The position numbers and the translations under genes were made by a program. Below the pieces are notes generated by a model that did not search any database, was not told the DNA's origin, and was given only the letters and a program-made list of their open reading frames with translations. Of a stretch of DNA of 64,000 nt, positions 32,571-41,264 are shown in pieces. Where the stretch lies: the NCBI GenBank assembly GCA_902560625.1, contig CACEMD010000001.1, positions 154,344-218,343 on the forward strand, written 5' to 3'. The stretch comes from an uncultured Pelagibacteraceae bacterium. GTDB lineage: Bacteria > Pseudomonadota > Alphaproteobacteria > Pelagibacterales > Pelagibacteraceae. The number at the start of each line of letters is the position of its first letter. The first letter of the stretch is position 1.

Positions 32571-33166
32571 GGAACTAACCAAGAATTTTTATTAGCTTCC
32601 AAATCAAACTTTGCTCTTCGATGTCCTTTAGCTGCAAGATATAGCCATTCTATAGATTTAATTTTACATTTAATAACAGTAAAATTTTTATAACCCTCTT
32701 CGCTTTGTTCCATTGTATAATCAAAATCTTCTAGTTTAGATATCATCCCAGATGTTGGATTTTCAGATATAGTCCCAGGAGGACTATCAGTTAAATAACA
32801 TCTTCTACTTATATGTTGAGTTTTTTTCCATGAATCTTCTGTTATTGAATTTTGATTGTTAACCTGACACTCAACCTTAACTCTTAATTGTATCTTTTCA
32901 TCTTTATCATAAAAAAGTAATGATGCTTTGTTATTTTTGTTAATTATATCTACCTTTGGAGATCTTAAATCAGTATGAAATTGTAATAGATTATTCTCTC
33001 TATCTGACTTGCGTAAAACAATTATTCTGCCATCAATTTCATTTTGATGAGCACAAATAAAAACCGGAATTCTAAATGGTGAAGCTCTATTAGTCACAGC
33101 ATCATCTAGCATAGACCAATACTTATTTTGAATTTCTATTAAATCCTCATAGTATGCTGGTTGCAT
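32567..33166 (-). CDS. Pyridoxamine 5'-phosphate oxidase-like flavoprotein (Alr4036 type)
   Basis: A 199-residue split-barrel flavin-binding protein. RIIVLRKSDRENNLLQFHTDLRSPKV, ASLLFYDKDEKIQLRVKVECQV and the C-terminal WLYLAAKGHRRAKFDL match the Alr4036/PNPOx-like group, which uses FMN and is distinct from true PdxH. Function is usually undefined. It follows the dehydrogenase gene by three bases on the same strand. Confidence 0.8.
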   Translation of the reverse strand: MQPAYYEDLIEIQNKYWSMLDDAVTNRASPFRIPVFICAHQNEIDGRIIVLRKSDRENNLLQFHTDLRSPKVDIINKNNKASLLFYDKDEKIQLRVKVECQVNNQNSITEDSWKKTQHISRRCYLTDSPPGTISENPTSGMISKLEDFDYTMEQSEEGYKNFTVIKCKIKSIEWLYLAAKGHRRAKFDLEANKNSWLVP

Positions 33167-33169
33167 CCA

Positions 33170-34039
33170 TTACTTTCTAAATCTTTTAATTAAGCTAGAT
33201 GTATCCCATCTATTTCCACCCATGCCTTGAACTTCTCCATAAAATTTATCTACAAGTTCAGTAACAGGTAATAATGAGCCATTATTTTTAGCCTCTTCCA
33301 TTGCAATTTTTAAATCTTTTCTCATCCAATCTACTGCAAATCCGAAATCAAATTTATCATCAATCATTGTTTTATATCTGTTTTCCATTTGCCAAGATTG
33401 AGCTGCACCTTTTGAAATAACCTCAATTACATCTTCCATTTTCAATCCTGCTTTCATTCCAAAGTTAATTCCCTCAGATAATCCTTGTACTAATCCTGCA
33501 ATGCAAATTTGATTGACCATCTTTGCTAATTGACCACTACCTGTTGGGCCTAACAATTTCATTTTTTTGCTATAACAATCAATTTTATCTTTAGCTTTTT
33601 CAAAGTCTGTTTGATCTCCACCAATCATTACTGTTAGCGCCCCATTTTCTGCACCTGCTTGACCTCCTGAAACTGGTGCATCTAATGATCCAAAACCATT
33701 TTTATGTGCGTAATCGTAAATCTCTCTTGCAATAGTTGCTGAAGCTGTTGTGTTATCAATATAAACTGCATCTTTTTTAATTGTTTTAAAAATACCGTAC
33801 TCCCCAAAAGTTACTTCTCTTAAATCGTTATCGTTCCCAACACATGTAAATATATAATCAGCACCTGCAGCGGCTTTCGCTGGAGTATCAGCTTTAGTAC
33901 CTTTATATTCAGAAATCCACTTGTCAGCTTTTGAAGTAGTTCTATTAAAAACAGTTACATTGTGCCCACCTTTTGATATATAACCTGCCATTGGATAACC
34001 CATGACACCAAGACCGATAAAAGCAACATTACAAGACAT
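33170..34039 (-). CDS. NAD(P)-dependent beta-hydroxyacid dehydrogenase
   Basis: A 289-residue 3-hydroxyisobutyrate dehydrogenase-family protein. NVAFIGLGVMGYPMAGYISKGG binds the dinucleotide, DAPVSGGQAGAENGALTVMIGG is the substrate loop, and GSGQLAKMVNQ carries the catalytic lysine. Candidates are 3-hydroxyisobutyrate, tartronate semialdehyde or glyoxylate/succinic semialdehyde as substrates, and the sequence alone does not decide. Its start codon lies only eight bases from that of the divergent MFS gene. Confidence 0.85.
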   Translation of the reverse strand: MSCNVAFIGLGVMGYPMAGYISKGGHNVTVFNRTTSKADKWISEYKGTKADTPAKAAAGADYIFTCVGNDNDLREVTFGEYGIFKTIKKDAVYIDNTTASATIAREIYDYAHKNGFGSLDAPVSGGQAGAENGALTVMIGGDQTDFEKAKDKIDCYSKKMKLLGPTGSGQLAKMVNQICIAGLVQGLSEGINFGMKAGLKMEDVIEVISKGAAQSWQMENRYKTMIDDKFDFGFAVDWMRKDLKIAMEEAKNNGSLLPVTELVDKFYGEVQGMGGNRWDTSSLIKRFRK

Positions 34040-34047
34040 AATTTTAT

Positions 34048-35256
34048 ATGTTTAAGAGTTTAAGTATTAAAGTAATTCTATTTGGATTTATATTTACATT
34101 TTTTTCTAGTTTTGGACAGAGTTTTTTTTTAGGTTTATTTAATTCTAGTATTAGAGAAACGCTTTCCATTACACATGGACAATTTGGCTCAATTTATGCG
34201 TCTGCAACCTTACTTAGTAGCTTTATCTTAATCTGGTTTGGAAAAAAAATAGATGATATAAATATTTCTAAATTTTCGTTTTTAGTCATTATTTTATTAG
34301 CTTTCTCGTGCTTTCTCTTTTCTAAAATTTCATCAATTATATTTTTATTTTTTGCAATACTTTTAATGAGATTTTCAGGACAAGGCATGATGTCCCACAC
34401 AGCAACAACAACTATTTCAAGATATTTTACAAAATCAAGAGGAAAGGCGCTTAGCACAGGCTGGCTTGGTCTATCAACAGCAGAATTTATTTTACCAGTT
34501 TTAATTATTTATCTTTTGGCACTTTACGACTGGAGACTTATTTGGATAAGTATTTCTTTGATTGTAGTATTTTTCATGCCTTTAACTTCTTATTTTCTTG
34601 TAAAAAATCTAAAACTTGACTCTAGAGAGGCCGTAGATAATAAAAATTTTTCAAATCAAAAAATTAAAGATTGGAAAAGAATTGAGGTTATAAAAGACTA
34701 TAGATTTTATATTATTTGTGCAAATATGCTCGCTATGCCATGGATAGCTACAGGCACATTTGTCTATCAATCATTTATTTTAGAATCTAAAAACTGGGGT
34801 CCATTTATTATTGCTCAATCTTTCATGGTTTATTCTATAATGTCAGTAATTACTTTATTTATATCAGGTTTTTTAATTGATAAATTTACTAGTAGAAAAA
34901 TTCTTATTTATATGAATATTCCACTTTTATTATCAACTATTGTAATTATTTATTTTAATCATCCTGTTGTGTCATTTATTTTTCTTGGATTAATAGGAAT
35001 TTCTAATGGTTTTGCAAATGTTCTAGGATCTTCAACATGGGCAGAGATTTATGGTGTAAAGCATATTGGATCAATAAAGGCTCTAACAACAGCATTAATG
35101 GTTTTTGCAACAGCCTTTGGAACTGCTTTTTTTGGGGTTCTTATTGACAAGGGATATTCTATTGAACAAATTGCTATAATTTCAGGAATTTATATAGCAA
35201 TATCATTAATATTACTTTTCATTGTTAAATCAAAACTCAACCCAGTTAAAATTTAG
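34048..35256 (+). CDS. Major facilitator superfamily transporter
   Basis: A 402-residue permease with about twelve spans. The loop 2-3 region (LIWFGKKIDDINISKF) and its pseudo-repeat (FLIDKFTSRKILIYMN) match the MFS pattern, with GQGMMSHTATTTISRYFTKSRG after span 4 and GNGFANVLGSSTW-like ISNGFANVLGSSTWAEIYG later. This resembles uptake carriers of the oxalate/formate or organic-anion type, but the substrate is not readable. No ribosome binding site precedes ATG 34048. The start is eight bases from the divergent dehydrogenase start, so the promoter must lie within that gene or the transcript is nearly leaderless. Confidence 0.82.
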   Translation: MFKSLSIKVILFGFIFTFFSSFGQSFFLGLFNSSIRETLSITHGQFGSIYASATLLSSFILIWFGKKIDDINISKFSFLVIILLAFSCFLFSKISSIIFLFFAILLMRFSGQGMMSHTATTTISRYFTKSRGKALSTGWLGLSTAEFILPVLIIYLLALYDWRLIWISISLIVVFFMPLTSYFLVKNLKLDSREAVDNKNFSNQKIKDWKRIEVIKDYRFYIICANMLAMPWIATGTFVYQSFILESKNWGPFIIAQSFMVYSIMSVITLFISGFLIDKFTSRKILIYMNIPLLLSTIVIIYFNHPVVSFIFLGLIGISNGFANVLGSSTWAEIYGVKHIGSIKALTTALMVFATAFGTAFFGVLIDKGYSIEQIAIISGIYIAISLILLFIVKSKLNPVKI

Positions 35257-35298
35257 AAAAAACTTGATTTTATTTTGAACCAGGTATAAATACCTCGC

Positions 35299-35823
35299 AT
35301 GGCAAGAGTTACTGTAGAAGATTGTATTGATAAAGTTGATAGCCCATATGAACTAGTTCTTGTAGCAAAAGAAAGAGCTACACAATTAAATTCTGGCATA
35401 GAACCGACATTAGAAAAAGATAATGACAAAAATACTGTTATTGCATTAAGAGAAATAGCTTCTGAAAAAATTAAAGTTTCAGATTTAACAGATAGCGCCG
35501 TTTATAAGTTAAGAAGACATGTAGAACAAGTTGATGACTCGGCTGAGGATGATGAAGAAATAGGTGATGACTTTGAAAATTTATATAAAGGTGAGATTTC
35601 AAAAAGTGGAGTTCCAATATTGCCATCAAAAAGAGCTAGAAAAATTCCTGAGAAAATTCAAGTTTCAAAAGAAGACTTGCAAGAACTGACATCTGCTAGT
35701 GAGGAAAACGTTCCCCAAGAAACACCTTCAGAAGACAGTGAGGAAGATGCAGATGTTTCTTTAGATGAGATTAAAGATCAAGAAACGTCCTCAGAAAATG
35801 AAACTGAGACAGAAAATCAATAA
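35299..35823 (+). CDS. rpoZ: RNA polymerase omega subunit with long acidic tail
   Basis: A 174-residue protein. The first 75 residues are omega: [43 protein letters not shown]. The rest is a low-complexity acidic tail ([13 protein letters not shown], then Glu/Ser/Thr-rich to the end), longer than in many alphaproteobacterial omegas. It aids polymerase assembly. A TATAAA hexamer at 35285-35290 places a start site near 35297 with no ribosome site before ATG 35299, so translation may be leaderless. Confidence 0.93.
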   Translation: MARVTVEDCIDKVDSPYELVLVAKERATQLNSGIEPTLEKDNDKNTVIALREIASEKIKVSDLTDSAVYKLRRHVEQVDDSAEDDEEIGDDFENLYKGEISKSGVPILPSKRARKIPEKIQVSKEDLQELTSASEENVPQETPSEDSEEDADVSLDEIKDQETSSENETETENQ

Positions 35824-36966
35824 TTAATTAAATTCCTTTAAAATTTTTTCTCTATGTTCATCCAAATCGGGAATATTGCCTCTTTTTTTATCATCTTTAT
35901 ATGAGGACATCTTAATTGGATTACCAGCCAATTTAAATTCACCTATAATTTTATGATAAGATTTTACAATCATGTTCCTAGCTTCAACTTGCGGATTTTC
36001 TACAGCCTGTTTTATATTAAAAATTGGACCACAAGGTATTTTTAGTTCTTCCATACCTTTTATCCATTCATCAGTATTTTTCACAATTAATTTATCTTCA
36101 ATTATTTTTTTTAAGTGATCCATGTTTTCACATCTCATCGAGTTAGTTTTAAAGCGATGATCACTAATGCACTCTTTTATATTTAAATGCTCACATAATT
36201 TTTCGAATAACTTATCATTACCAGCGGCAATAATAATGTAACTATCTTTTGTCTTAAAAGCTTCAAATGGTGCAATAGACGGATGTCTGGATCCCATTGG
36301 TTTAGGAATTTCATTTTTGGATAAGTATCTAGCAATAGCATTTTCCAAAATTGCTATCTGTGAATCTAACATTGAAACATCAATAAACATTCCTTTCCCA
36401 GTTTTTTCTCTATCGTAAAGAGCAGAATTGATTCCTATAGCTGTAAATAAACCTGCCGTAATATCTCCGATAGAAGTCCCAACTCTTGTTGGTTCGGAGT
36501 TTGGTTGACCTGTAACGCTCATTAAACCACCCATACCTTGAACAACCATATCGTATGCAGGTAAATCTTTTAATGGTCCCGTTTGACCAAAGCCTGAGGC
36601 GGATGCATAAATTAACTTTGGATATTTTTTACAAACATCTTTCCATCCATAACCCCATTTTTCTAAAGTTCCTGGCTTAAAATTTTCTACTAATATATCT
36701 GCCCTTGATAAAATTTTTTCAAAAATCTTTTTGTCTTCCTCATTTTTTAAATTAAGTGCTATACTTTCTTTCCCTCTATTTAAAGACATAAAGTAAGCGG
36801 ATTGATCTTTAACAAAAGGGCCAAATTTTCTTGAGTCATCTCCTGTTTCAGGTGCTTCTATCTTTATTACCCTTGCACCAAGATCTGATAGTATCATTGT
36901 ACAATAGGGACCAACTAATACCCTTGTTAAATCCACAACTAGAAGGTTTTTTAAAGGTCCATCCAT
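35824..36966 (-). CDS. CaiB/BaiF family III CoA transferase
   Basis: A 380-residue CoA transferase. LLVVDLTRVLVGPYCTMILSD and RVIKIEAPETGDDSR open it, LNRGKESIALNLK follows, and the aspartyl nucleophile lies in LPAYDMVVQGMGG. Family members exchange CoA between succinyl-CoA and acids such as oxalate, carnitine, mesaconate or malonate. It is divergent from a TRAP transporter and malonyl-CoA decarboxylase operon, so activation of malonate (or a similar dicarboxylate) is the best guess. The usual length is about 390-410. Confidence 0.85.
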   Translation of the reverse strand: MDGPLKNLLVVDLTRVLVGPYCTMILSDLGARVIKIEAPETGDDSRKFGPFVKDQSAYFMSLNRGKESIALNLKNEEDKKIFEKILSRADILVENFKPGTLEKWGYGWKDVCKKYPKLIYASASGFGQTGPLKDLPAYDMVVQGMGGLMSVTGQPNSEPTRVGTSIGDITAGLFTAIGINSALYDREKTGKGMFIDVSMLDSQIAILENAIARYLSKNEIPKPMGSRHPSIAPFEAFKTKDSYIIIAAGNDKLFEKLCEHLNIKECISDHRFKTNSMRCENMDHLKKIIEDKLIVKNTDEWIKGMEELKIPCGPIFNIKQAVENPQVEARNMIVKSYHKIIGEFKLAGNPIKMSSYKDDKKRGNIPDLDEHREKILKEFN

Positions 36967-36997
36967 ATAATTTTATATAATTTGAGTTTTTGTCGAC

Positions 36998-37026
36998 TTG
37001 ACTCTTATTAATAACTTCATTTTAAT
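36998..37026 (+). promoter_or_regulatory. Sigma-70-type promoter for the TRAP operon
   Basis: TTGACT at 36998-37003 and TTTAAT at 37021-37026 are separated by exactly 17 bases, each one mismatch from the consensus. It lies 35 bases upstream of dctP ATG 37062, which has a clear GAGG ribosome site at about 37051-37054. This is one of the best promoter matches in the window. Confidence 0.6.
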
Positions 37027-37061
37027 TGAATTATTAAAAATAACAATAGAGGGAAATAATA

Positions 37062-38072
37062 ATGTTAAAAAAAATATCTTTATATTTTACTTCATTAGTT
37101 TTTGTTTTAACTACTATTGGTTCTGCTTACGCTGTTACGCTAAAAGCAAGTCACCAATGGCCTGGTACACCAAGAGCTGATGGATCTTATGATCCACGTC
37201 ATGAAATGGTTCAAATCATTGCAGACGAGGTAAAAAAAGCAAATGTTGGAATAGATATTAGAATTTATCCAGCTAAATCATTATACAAACCAAAAGAACA
37301 GTGGAAACCAATGACGACAGGTCAATTGGATATTTCTGCTTTTCCATTAGCATATGCATCTAAATTCCATCCAGAGTTTGATGCAACTTTAATGCCAGGT
37401 ACAGTTAAAAATCATGATCATGCATTGAGATTTAATAAAGGACCAATGATGACTGAGATAAAAAAAATTATTAACGATGCTGGTGTAGTAGTTTTATCAG
37501 ATGCATGGTTAGGTGGTGGTTTTGCTTCAAAAACAAAATGTATAAAAAACCCTAGTGATGCAAAAGGACAGGTTATGAGAGCTGCTGGTAAAGCATTTAA
37601 CCAAATGTTAGAGGCGGCAGGCGCTGGTATTCAAAGTATGCCATCATCAGAGATATATACTGGTTTACAAACTGGTGTATTGACAGGTGCCAATACTAGT
37701 TCAGGAAGCTTTGTAAGTTACAAAATTTATGAGCAAGTTTCTTGTGCGACTCCTCCAGGAAAATTTGGCCTATGGTTTATGTATGAACCAATTTTGATGT
37801 CAAAAATGAGTTTTGATAAATTAAACTCAAAACAACAAGATGCATTAATGAAAGCAGGAAAAGTTGCTGAAAAATATATGACTGCTCAAGTCGAAAATTT
37901 AGATAAAAAATTTGAAGACGCTTACAAAGCAGCAGGAGTAAAATTAGTGTATATGAATGCAAAAGATCATGCAGCTTGGGTTGAGATTGCTAAAAAATCT
38001 TCACACAAGGCATTTGCTGAGAAAGTTCCAGGCGGAGATAAGCTGATGGAAATGGCTTTATCAGTTAAGTAA
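37062..38072 (+). CDS. dctP: TRAP transporter periplasmic binding protein (DctP)
   Basis: A 336-residue secreted protein: signal peptide to about residue 24 (GSAYA|VTL), then LKASHQWPG, YPAKSLYKPKEQWKPMTTGQLDISAF and RAAGKAFNQMLEAAGAGIQSMPSSEIYTGLQTGVLTGANT split across the hinge, the DctP pattern with the arginine that clamps a carboxylate. It captures an organic acid for DctQM. Between it and dctQ lies a strong hairpin with T run, so its message is probably more abundant than the membrane genes. A malonate-like ligand is inferred from the downstream decarboxylase. Confidence 0.92.
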   Translation: MLKKISLYFTSLVFVLTTIGSAYAVTLKASHQWPGTPRADGSYDPRHEMVQIIADEVKKANVGIDIRIYPAKSLYKPKEQWKPMTTGQLDISAFPLAYASKFHPEFDATLMPGTVKNHDHALRFNKGPMMTEIKKIINDAGVVVLSDAWLGGGFASKTKCIKNPSDAKGQVMRAAGKAFNQMLEAAGAGIQSMPSSEIYTGLQTGVLTGANTSSGSFVSYKIYEQVSCATPPGKFGLWFMYEPILMSKMSFDKLNSKQQDALMKAGKVAEKYMTAQVENLDKKFEDAYKAAGVKLVYMNAKDHAAWVEIAKKSSHKAFAEKVPGGDKLMEMALSVK

Positions 38073-38086
38073 AAAAATATATAAAG

Positions 38087-38121
38087 AACCCCTATTTATT
38101 TTTTAAATAGGGGTTTTTTTT
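38087..38121 (+). terminator. Terminator-like hairpin whose T run abuts the dctQ start codon
   Basis: A twelve-base-pair stem (AACCCCTATTTA at 38087-38098 with its complement at 38104-38115) has a five-base T loop and runs into eight Ts at 38114-38121. ATG of dctQ is at 38122. The only ribosome-site-like sequence (GGGG, 38110-38113) is in the stem. It should terminate most dctP transcripts and hide the dctQ initiation region. Confidence 0.85.
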
Positions 38122-38616
38122 ATGAAAAAAAAATATTTACAGATTTGTGACTTTATAGCTAAAGCATGTGGTGCTTTTGCTGTTTTAGCCTTACTATTAT
38201 CTATTTTAGTTATAGTTGAATTAGTTTTTGAGAGATATTTCTTTCAAAGAGCTATTACTTGGCAAACAGAGCTAGTTACAATGCTTTTAGTTGCCTCTAC
38301 GTTTATTGGTAGTGCCTATGTTCTAAGTGAAAAGGCTCATGTTAGCATGGAATGGATATATGATTTTTTATCTAGTAAAAATATAATTAGATTAAAAATT
38401 TTTACCTCATTACTTAGCTTATTATTTTTTTTAATTTTATTTTATTTTGGTTTCTTAATGGTAGAGGAAGCTTTTACAAAGAATTATTCAACAGGTACAG
38501 TTTGGGATCCACCTCTTTGGATACCTTATTCTTCGATGATGATAGGAGCTGTATTAATGATACTGCAGTATATAGCTGAAATTATAAAATTGTTTGATGA
38601 GAAGGATTACAATTAA
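38122..38616 (+). CDS. dctQ: TRAP transporter small membrane subunit (DctQ)
   Basis: A 164-residue, four-span membrane protein. The conserved WQTELVTMLLVASTFIGSAYVL region and HVSMEWIYDFL after span 2 are typical for DctQ. It partners DctM in sodium-driven import. ATG directly follows the T run of the dctP hairpin, leaving no unpaired ribosome binding site. It ends on the first base of dctM (TAATG). Confidence 0.9.
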   Translation: MKKKYLQICDFIAKACGAFAVLALLLSILVIVELVFERYFFQRAITWQTELVTMLLVASTFIGSAYVLSEKAHVSMEWIYDFLSSKNIIRLKIFTSLLSLLFFLILFYFGFLMVEEAFTKNYSTGTVWDPPLWIPYSSMMIGAVLMILQYIAEIIKLFDEKDYN

Positions 38617-39947
38617 TGGATCCACTTATTATAGCTATAATAGTTGCAGTATTTACTTTAATAGTACTTTTTTCTGGAATTCCAATTGCTTTTGGTTTGA
38701 GTTTTGTATCAATAGCACTTTTAGTAGCATTTGAAGGTTTTCAAATGTTAGATGTTTTTGCTGAAACATTTTATGCAGGTCTTAACTCATTCGTTTTACT
38801 TTCAATACCAATGTTTATCTTAATGGGAATGGCTGTAGCTAATTCTCCAGCAGGAAAAGATTTATATACGGGTTTGGATAGATGGTTATGGAGAGTTCCA
38901 GGAGGTTTAGTAATCTCTAATATAGGTGCTTGTTCAATTTTTGCAGCTTTAAGTGGATCAAGCCCTGCAACTTGTGCTGCAATCGGAACTATGGGGATTC
39001 CTGAAATGAGAAAAAGAGGATACTCTGATCAAATAGCTACAGGTACTATTGCTGCAGGAGGTACATTAGGAGTTTTAATTCCACCTAGTATTGTTTTAAT
39101 TGTTTATGGAATTGCAACAGGCACTTCAATTGGTAGATTATTCTTATGTGGTCTTGTCCCTGGCTTCATGTTAGCAGGAATGTTTGCTATTTGGGCTCTT
39201 ATACACAGCTATTTCATTGATAAAGACTCTGCAAAAGCTTTAAAAAACAGAACACCACCAACATTAAAAGAAAAACTTGAAGTACTACCAAGAATATTTC
39301 CTTTTTTAGCGATTATTGCAGGTGTCTTATATGTTTTATATGGAGGTGTAGCAACACCATCAGAAGCTTCAGGAGTAGGAGCTTTCCTAGTTTTTGTTTT
39401 GATCGCTGTTGTTTATAAAATTTATCAACCAAAAAAGATTTGGAATATTGTTAAAGTTTCAATGAAGGAAAGTGTAATGATTATGTTCATTATTGCTGCA
39501 TCTTATCTTTTTGCATTTACTCTTTCACAACTTTATGTAACTCAGTCTTTAGCTCAGAGCATGGTTGAATTAAGCTCTAACAAATGGGTAGTATTCATAT
39601 TAATAAACATATTCCTTTTAATAGCTGGTTTCTTTTTGCCACCGGTTGCTGTAATTGTAATGACTTCAGCTATTTTATTGCCAGTTATAACAACACTAGG
39701 TTTTGATCCATATTGGTTTGCAATAGTATTTACTATTAACATGGAAATTGGATTAATAACTCCTCCAGTAGGGCTAAATTTATATATAATAAAAGGAATT
39801 ACTCCAGACGTTAGTCTGTCAGAGATTTTAAAAGGATCTATACCGTTTATGATAATAATGGCTTTAGCTATATTAATCTTGTGTATTTTTCCTGAAATTG
39901 TTACATGGTTACCTGATAAAATAATGGGCAAAGCCTTAGGATATTAA
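38616..39947 (+). CDS. dctM: TRAP transporter large membrane subunit (DctM)
   Basis: A 443-residue, about twelve-span permease. PMFILMGMAVANSPAGKDLY, the SGSSPATCAAIGTMGIPEM helix-breaking motif and GTLGVLIPPSIVLIVYG, with its pseudo-repeat LITPPVGLNLYIIKGI, are signature DctM sequences. With DctP and DctQ it imports an organic acid. Followed by malonyl-CoA decarboxylase 12 bases on, suggesting that what it imports ends as malonyl-CoA. Confidence 0.93.
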   Translation: MDPLIIAIIVAVFTLIVLFSGIPIAFGLSFVSIALLVAFEGFQMLDVFAETFYAGLNSFVLLSIPMFILMGMAVANSPAGKDLYTGLDRWLWRVPGGLVISNIGACSIFAALSGSSPATCAAIGTMGIPEMRKRGYSDQIATGTIAAGGTLGVLIPPSIVLIVYGIATGTSIGRLFLCGLVPGFMLAGMFAIWALIHSYFIDKDSAKALKNRTPPTLKEKLEVLPRIFPFLAIIAGVLYVLYGGVATPSEASGVGAFLVFVLIAVVYKIYQPKKIWNIVKVSMKESVMIMFIIAASYLFAFTLSQLYVTQSLAQSMVELSSNKWVVFILINIFLLIAGFFLPPVAVIVMTSAILLPVITTLGFDPYWFAIVFTINMEIGLITPPVGLNLYIIKGITPDVSLSEILKGSIPFMIIMALAILILCIFPEIVTWLPDKIMGKALGY

Positions 39948-39959
39948 AATATAAAATAA

Positions 39960-41264
39960 ATGCTTAATATTAGAAAAATTTTTGAAACAATTGCTGATGC
40001 TGGCCAAAGAATATTAGAGAAAAAACCTTTATCTAATATTAAAAAAAAGAGTCTCATTGAACTATGTGACGATCTTTTGTCATCTAAGGGAGCTGCTTTT
40101 GGAATAACTTTAGCTAGAGATATATTATTTAGATATCACAATCTATCAGCAGATGAAAAACTTAAATTTTTAAAATCAATAAATGATATTTATAAACCAG
40201 ATAATAAAGAAATAGATAATGCAATTCAAAATTATAATAAGAATAAAAATGGTTTGTCAGCATTAAATTTGTCAAGAGTGGCATCAGGAAGAAGAAAAGA
40301 ATTATTTATTAGATTGAATATGGCACCCCAAGGAACATCTGAAATTGTTTCACTTAGGGAAGATTTGTTAATGTTTTTGAGGACAAACTCAGAACTTAAA
40401 TCATTAGATTATGATTTAATAGATATTTTTAAAAACTGGTTTAATCCAGGTTTTTTAAAACTTAGAAAAATAACATGGGATACAAAAGCAGCAATTTTAG
40501 AAAAAATTTTAAAATATGAAAAAGTTCACTCAATGAAGGATATGAATGAATTAAAATCTAGACTTGGCAAAGATCGAAAATTCTTTGCTTATTTTCACCC
40601 TGCACTTGATGACGAACCTATAATCTTTGTAGAAATTGCACTTACAAAAGGACTTGGAAGATCGATTCAAGAATTAACAAAACCAACTGTAGGTAACGGA
40701 AAAGACAATGATACTGCAACATTTTATTCAATCAGTAACTGTCAAGAGGGCTTATCTAGAGTTACTCTTGGAAACTTTTTGATAAAAAGGGTTGTCTATG
40801 AATTGCAAGAAGAAGTCCCTCATATCAAATACTTTGGAACATTATCTCCAATGCCAGGTTTTGCAGATTGGCTTTTATCTGAAAAAGACGAAAGTGTTAC
40901 AAAAATTATTGGTGAAAAAAATATGAATAACATCAAATTTTTGAAATCTACTGATCTAAAGATTGGTGATAAAAGAATTTTAGAAAATAAAGACAATATG
41001 AGCAAATTAGCTATTCATTATCTTACAAATGTTAAAAATAATTTAGGTTTTCCTATAAATGATGTTTGCAGGTTCCATTTAAAAAATGGAGCTAAGATTG
41101 ATGATGTTATTGTAAATGCGAATATATCAGAGGTAGGTTTCAAAAGATCTTTTGGGGTTATGGTCAATTATAGTTATGAGCTAGAAACAATTGAACAAAA
41201 CCATCAGGACTATGTTAATAAAAAAAAGATTGCGACTTCTAAAAAAATAAAAAAATATGCGTAA
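39960..41264 (+). CDS. Malonyl-CoA decarboxylase
   Basis: A 434-residue protein of the MCD family: N-terminal helical oligomerisation domain (to about residue 165; IRKIFETIADAGQRIL, ALNLSRVASGRRKELFIRLN) and a C-terminal GNAT-like catalytic domain (FFAYFHPALDDEPIIFVEIA, FYSISNCQEGLSRVTLGN, FGTLSPMPGFADW with the Ser-His-type active site). It converts malonyl-CoA to acetyl-CoA and CO2. Rhizobial mat operons also pair MCD with a TRAP transporter for malonate. It overlaps dusA by eight bases. Confidence 0.92.
   Translation: MLNIRKIFETIADAGQRILEKKPLSNIKKKSLIELCDDLLSSKGAAFGITLARDILFRYHNLSADEKLKFLKSINDIYKPDNKEIDNAIQNYNKNKNGLSALNLSRVASGRRKELFIRLNMAPQGTSEIVSLREDLLMFLRTNSELKSLDYDLIDIFKNWFNPGFLKLRKITWDTKAAILEKILKYEKVHSMKDMNELKSRLGKDRKFFAYFHPALDDEPIIFVEIALTKGLGRSIQELTKPTVGNGKDNDTATFYSISNCQEGLSRVTLGNFLIKRVVYELQEEVPHIKYFGTLSPMPGFADWLLSEKDESVTKIIGEKNMNNIKFLKSTDLKIGDKRILENKDNMSKLAIHYLTNVKNNLGFPINDVCRFHLKNGAKIDDVIVNANISEVGFKRSFGVMVNYSYELETIEQNHQDYVNKKKIATSKKIKKYA

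Noticed and set aside
36998..37180. A 60-codon plus-strand frame upstream of and overlapping dctP
   Set aside because: It begins on the -35 element of the TRAP promoter and runs out of frame through the DctP signal peptide; no ribosome site and no recognisable protein.
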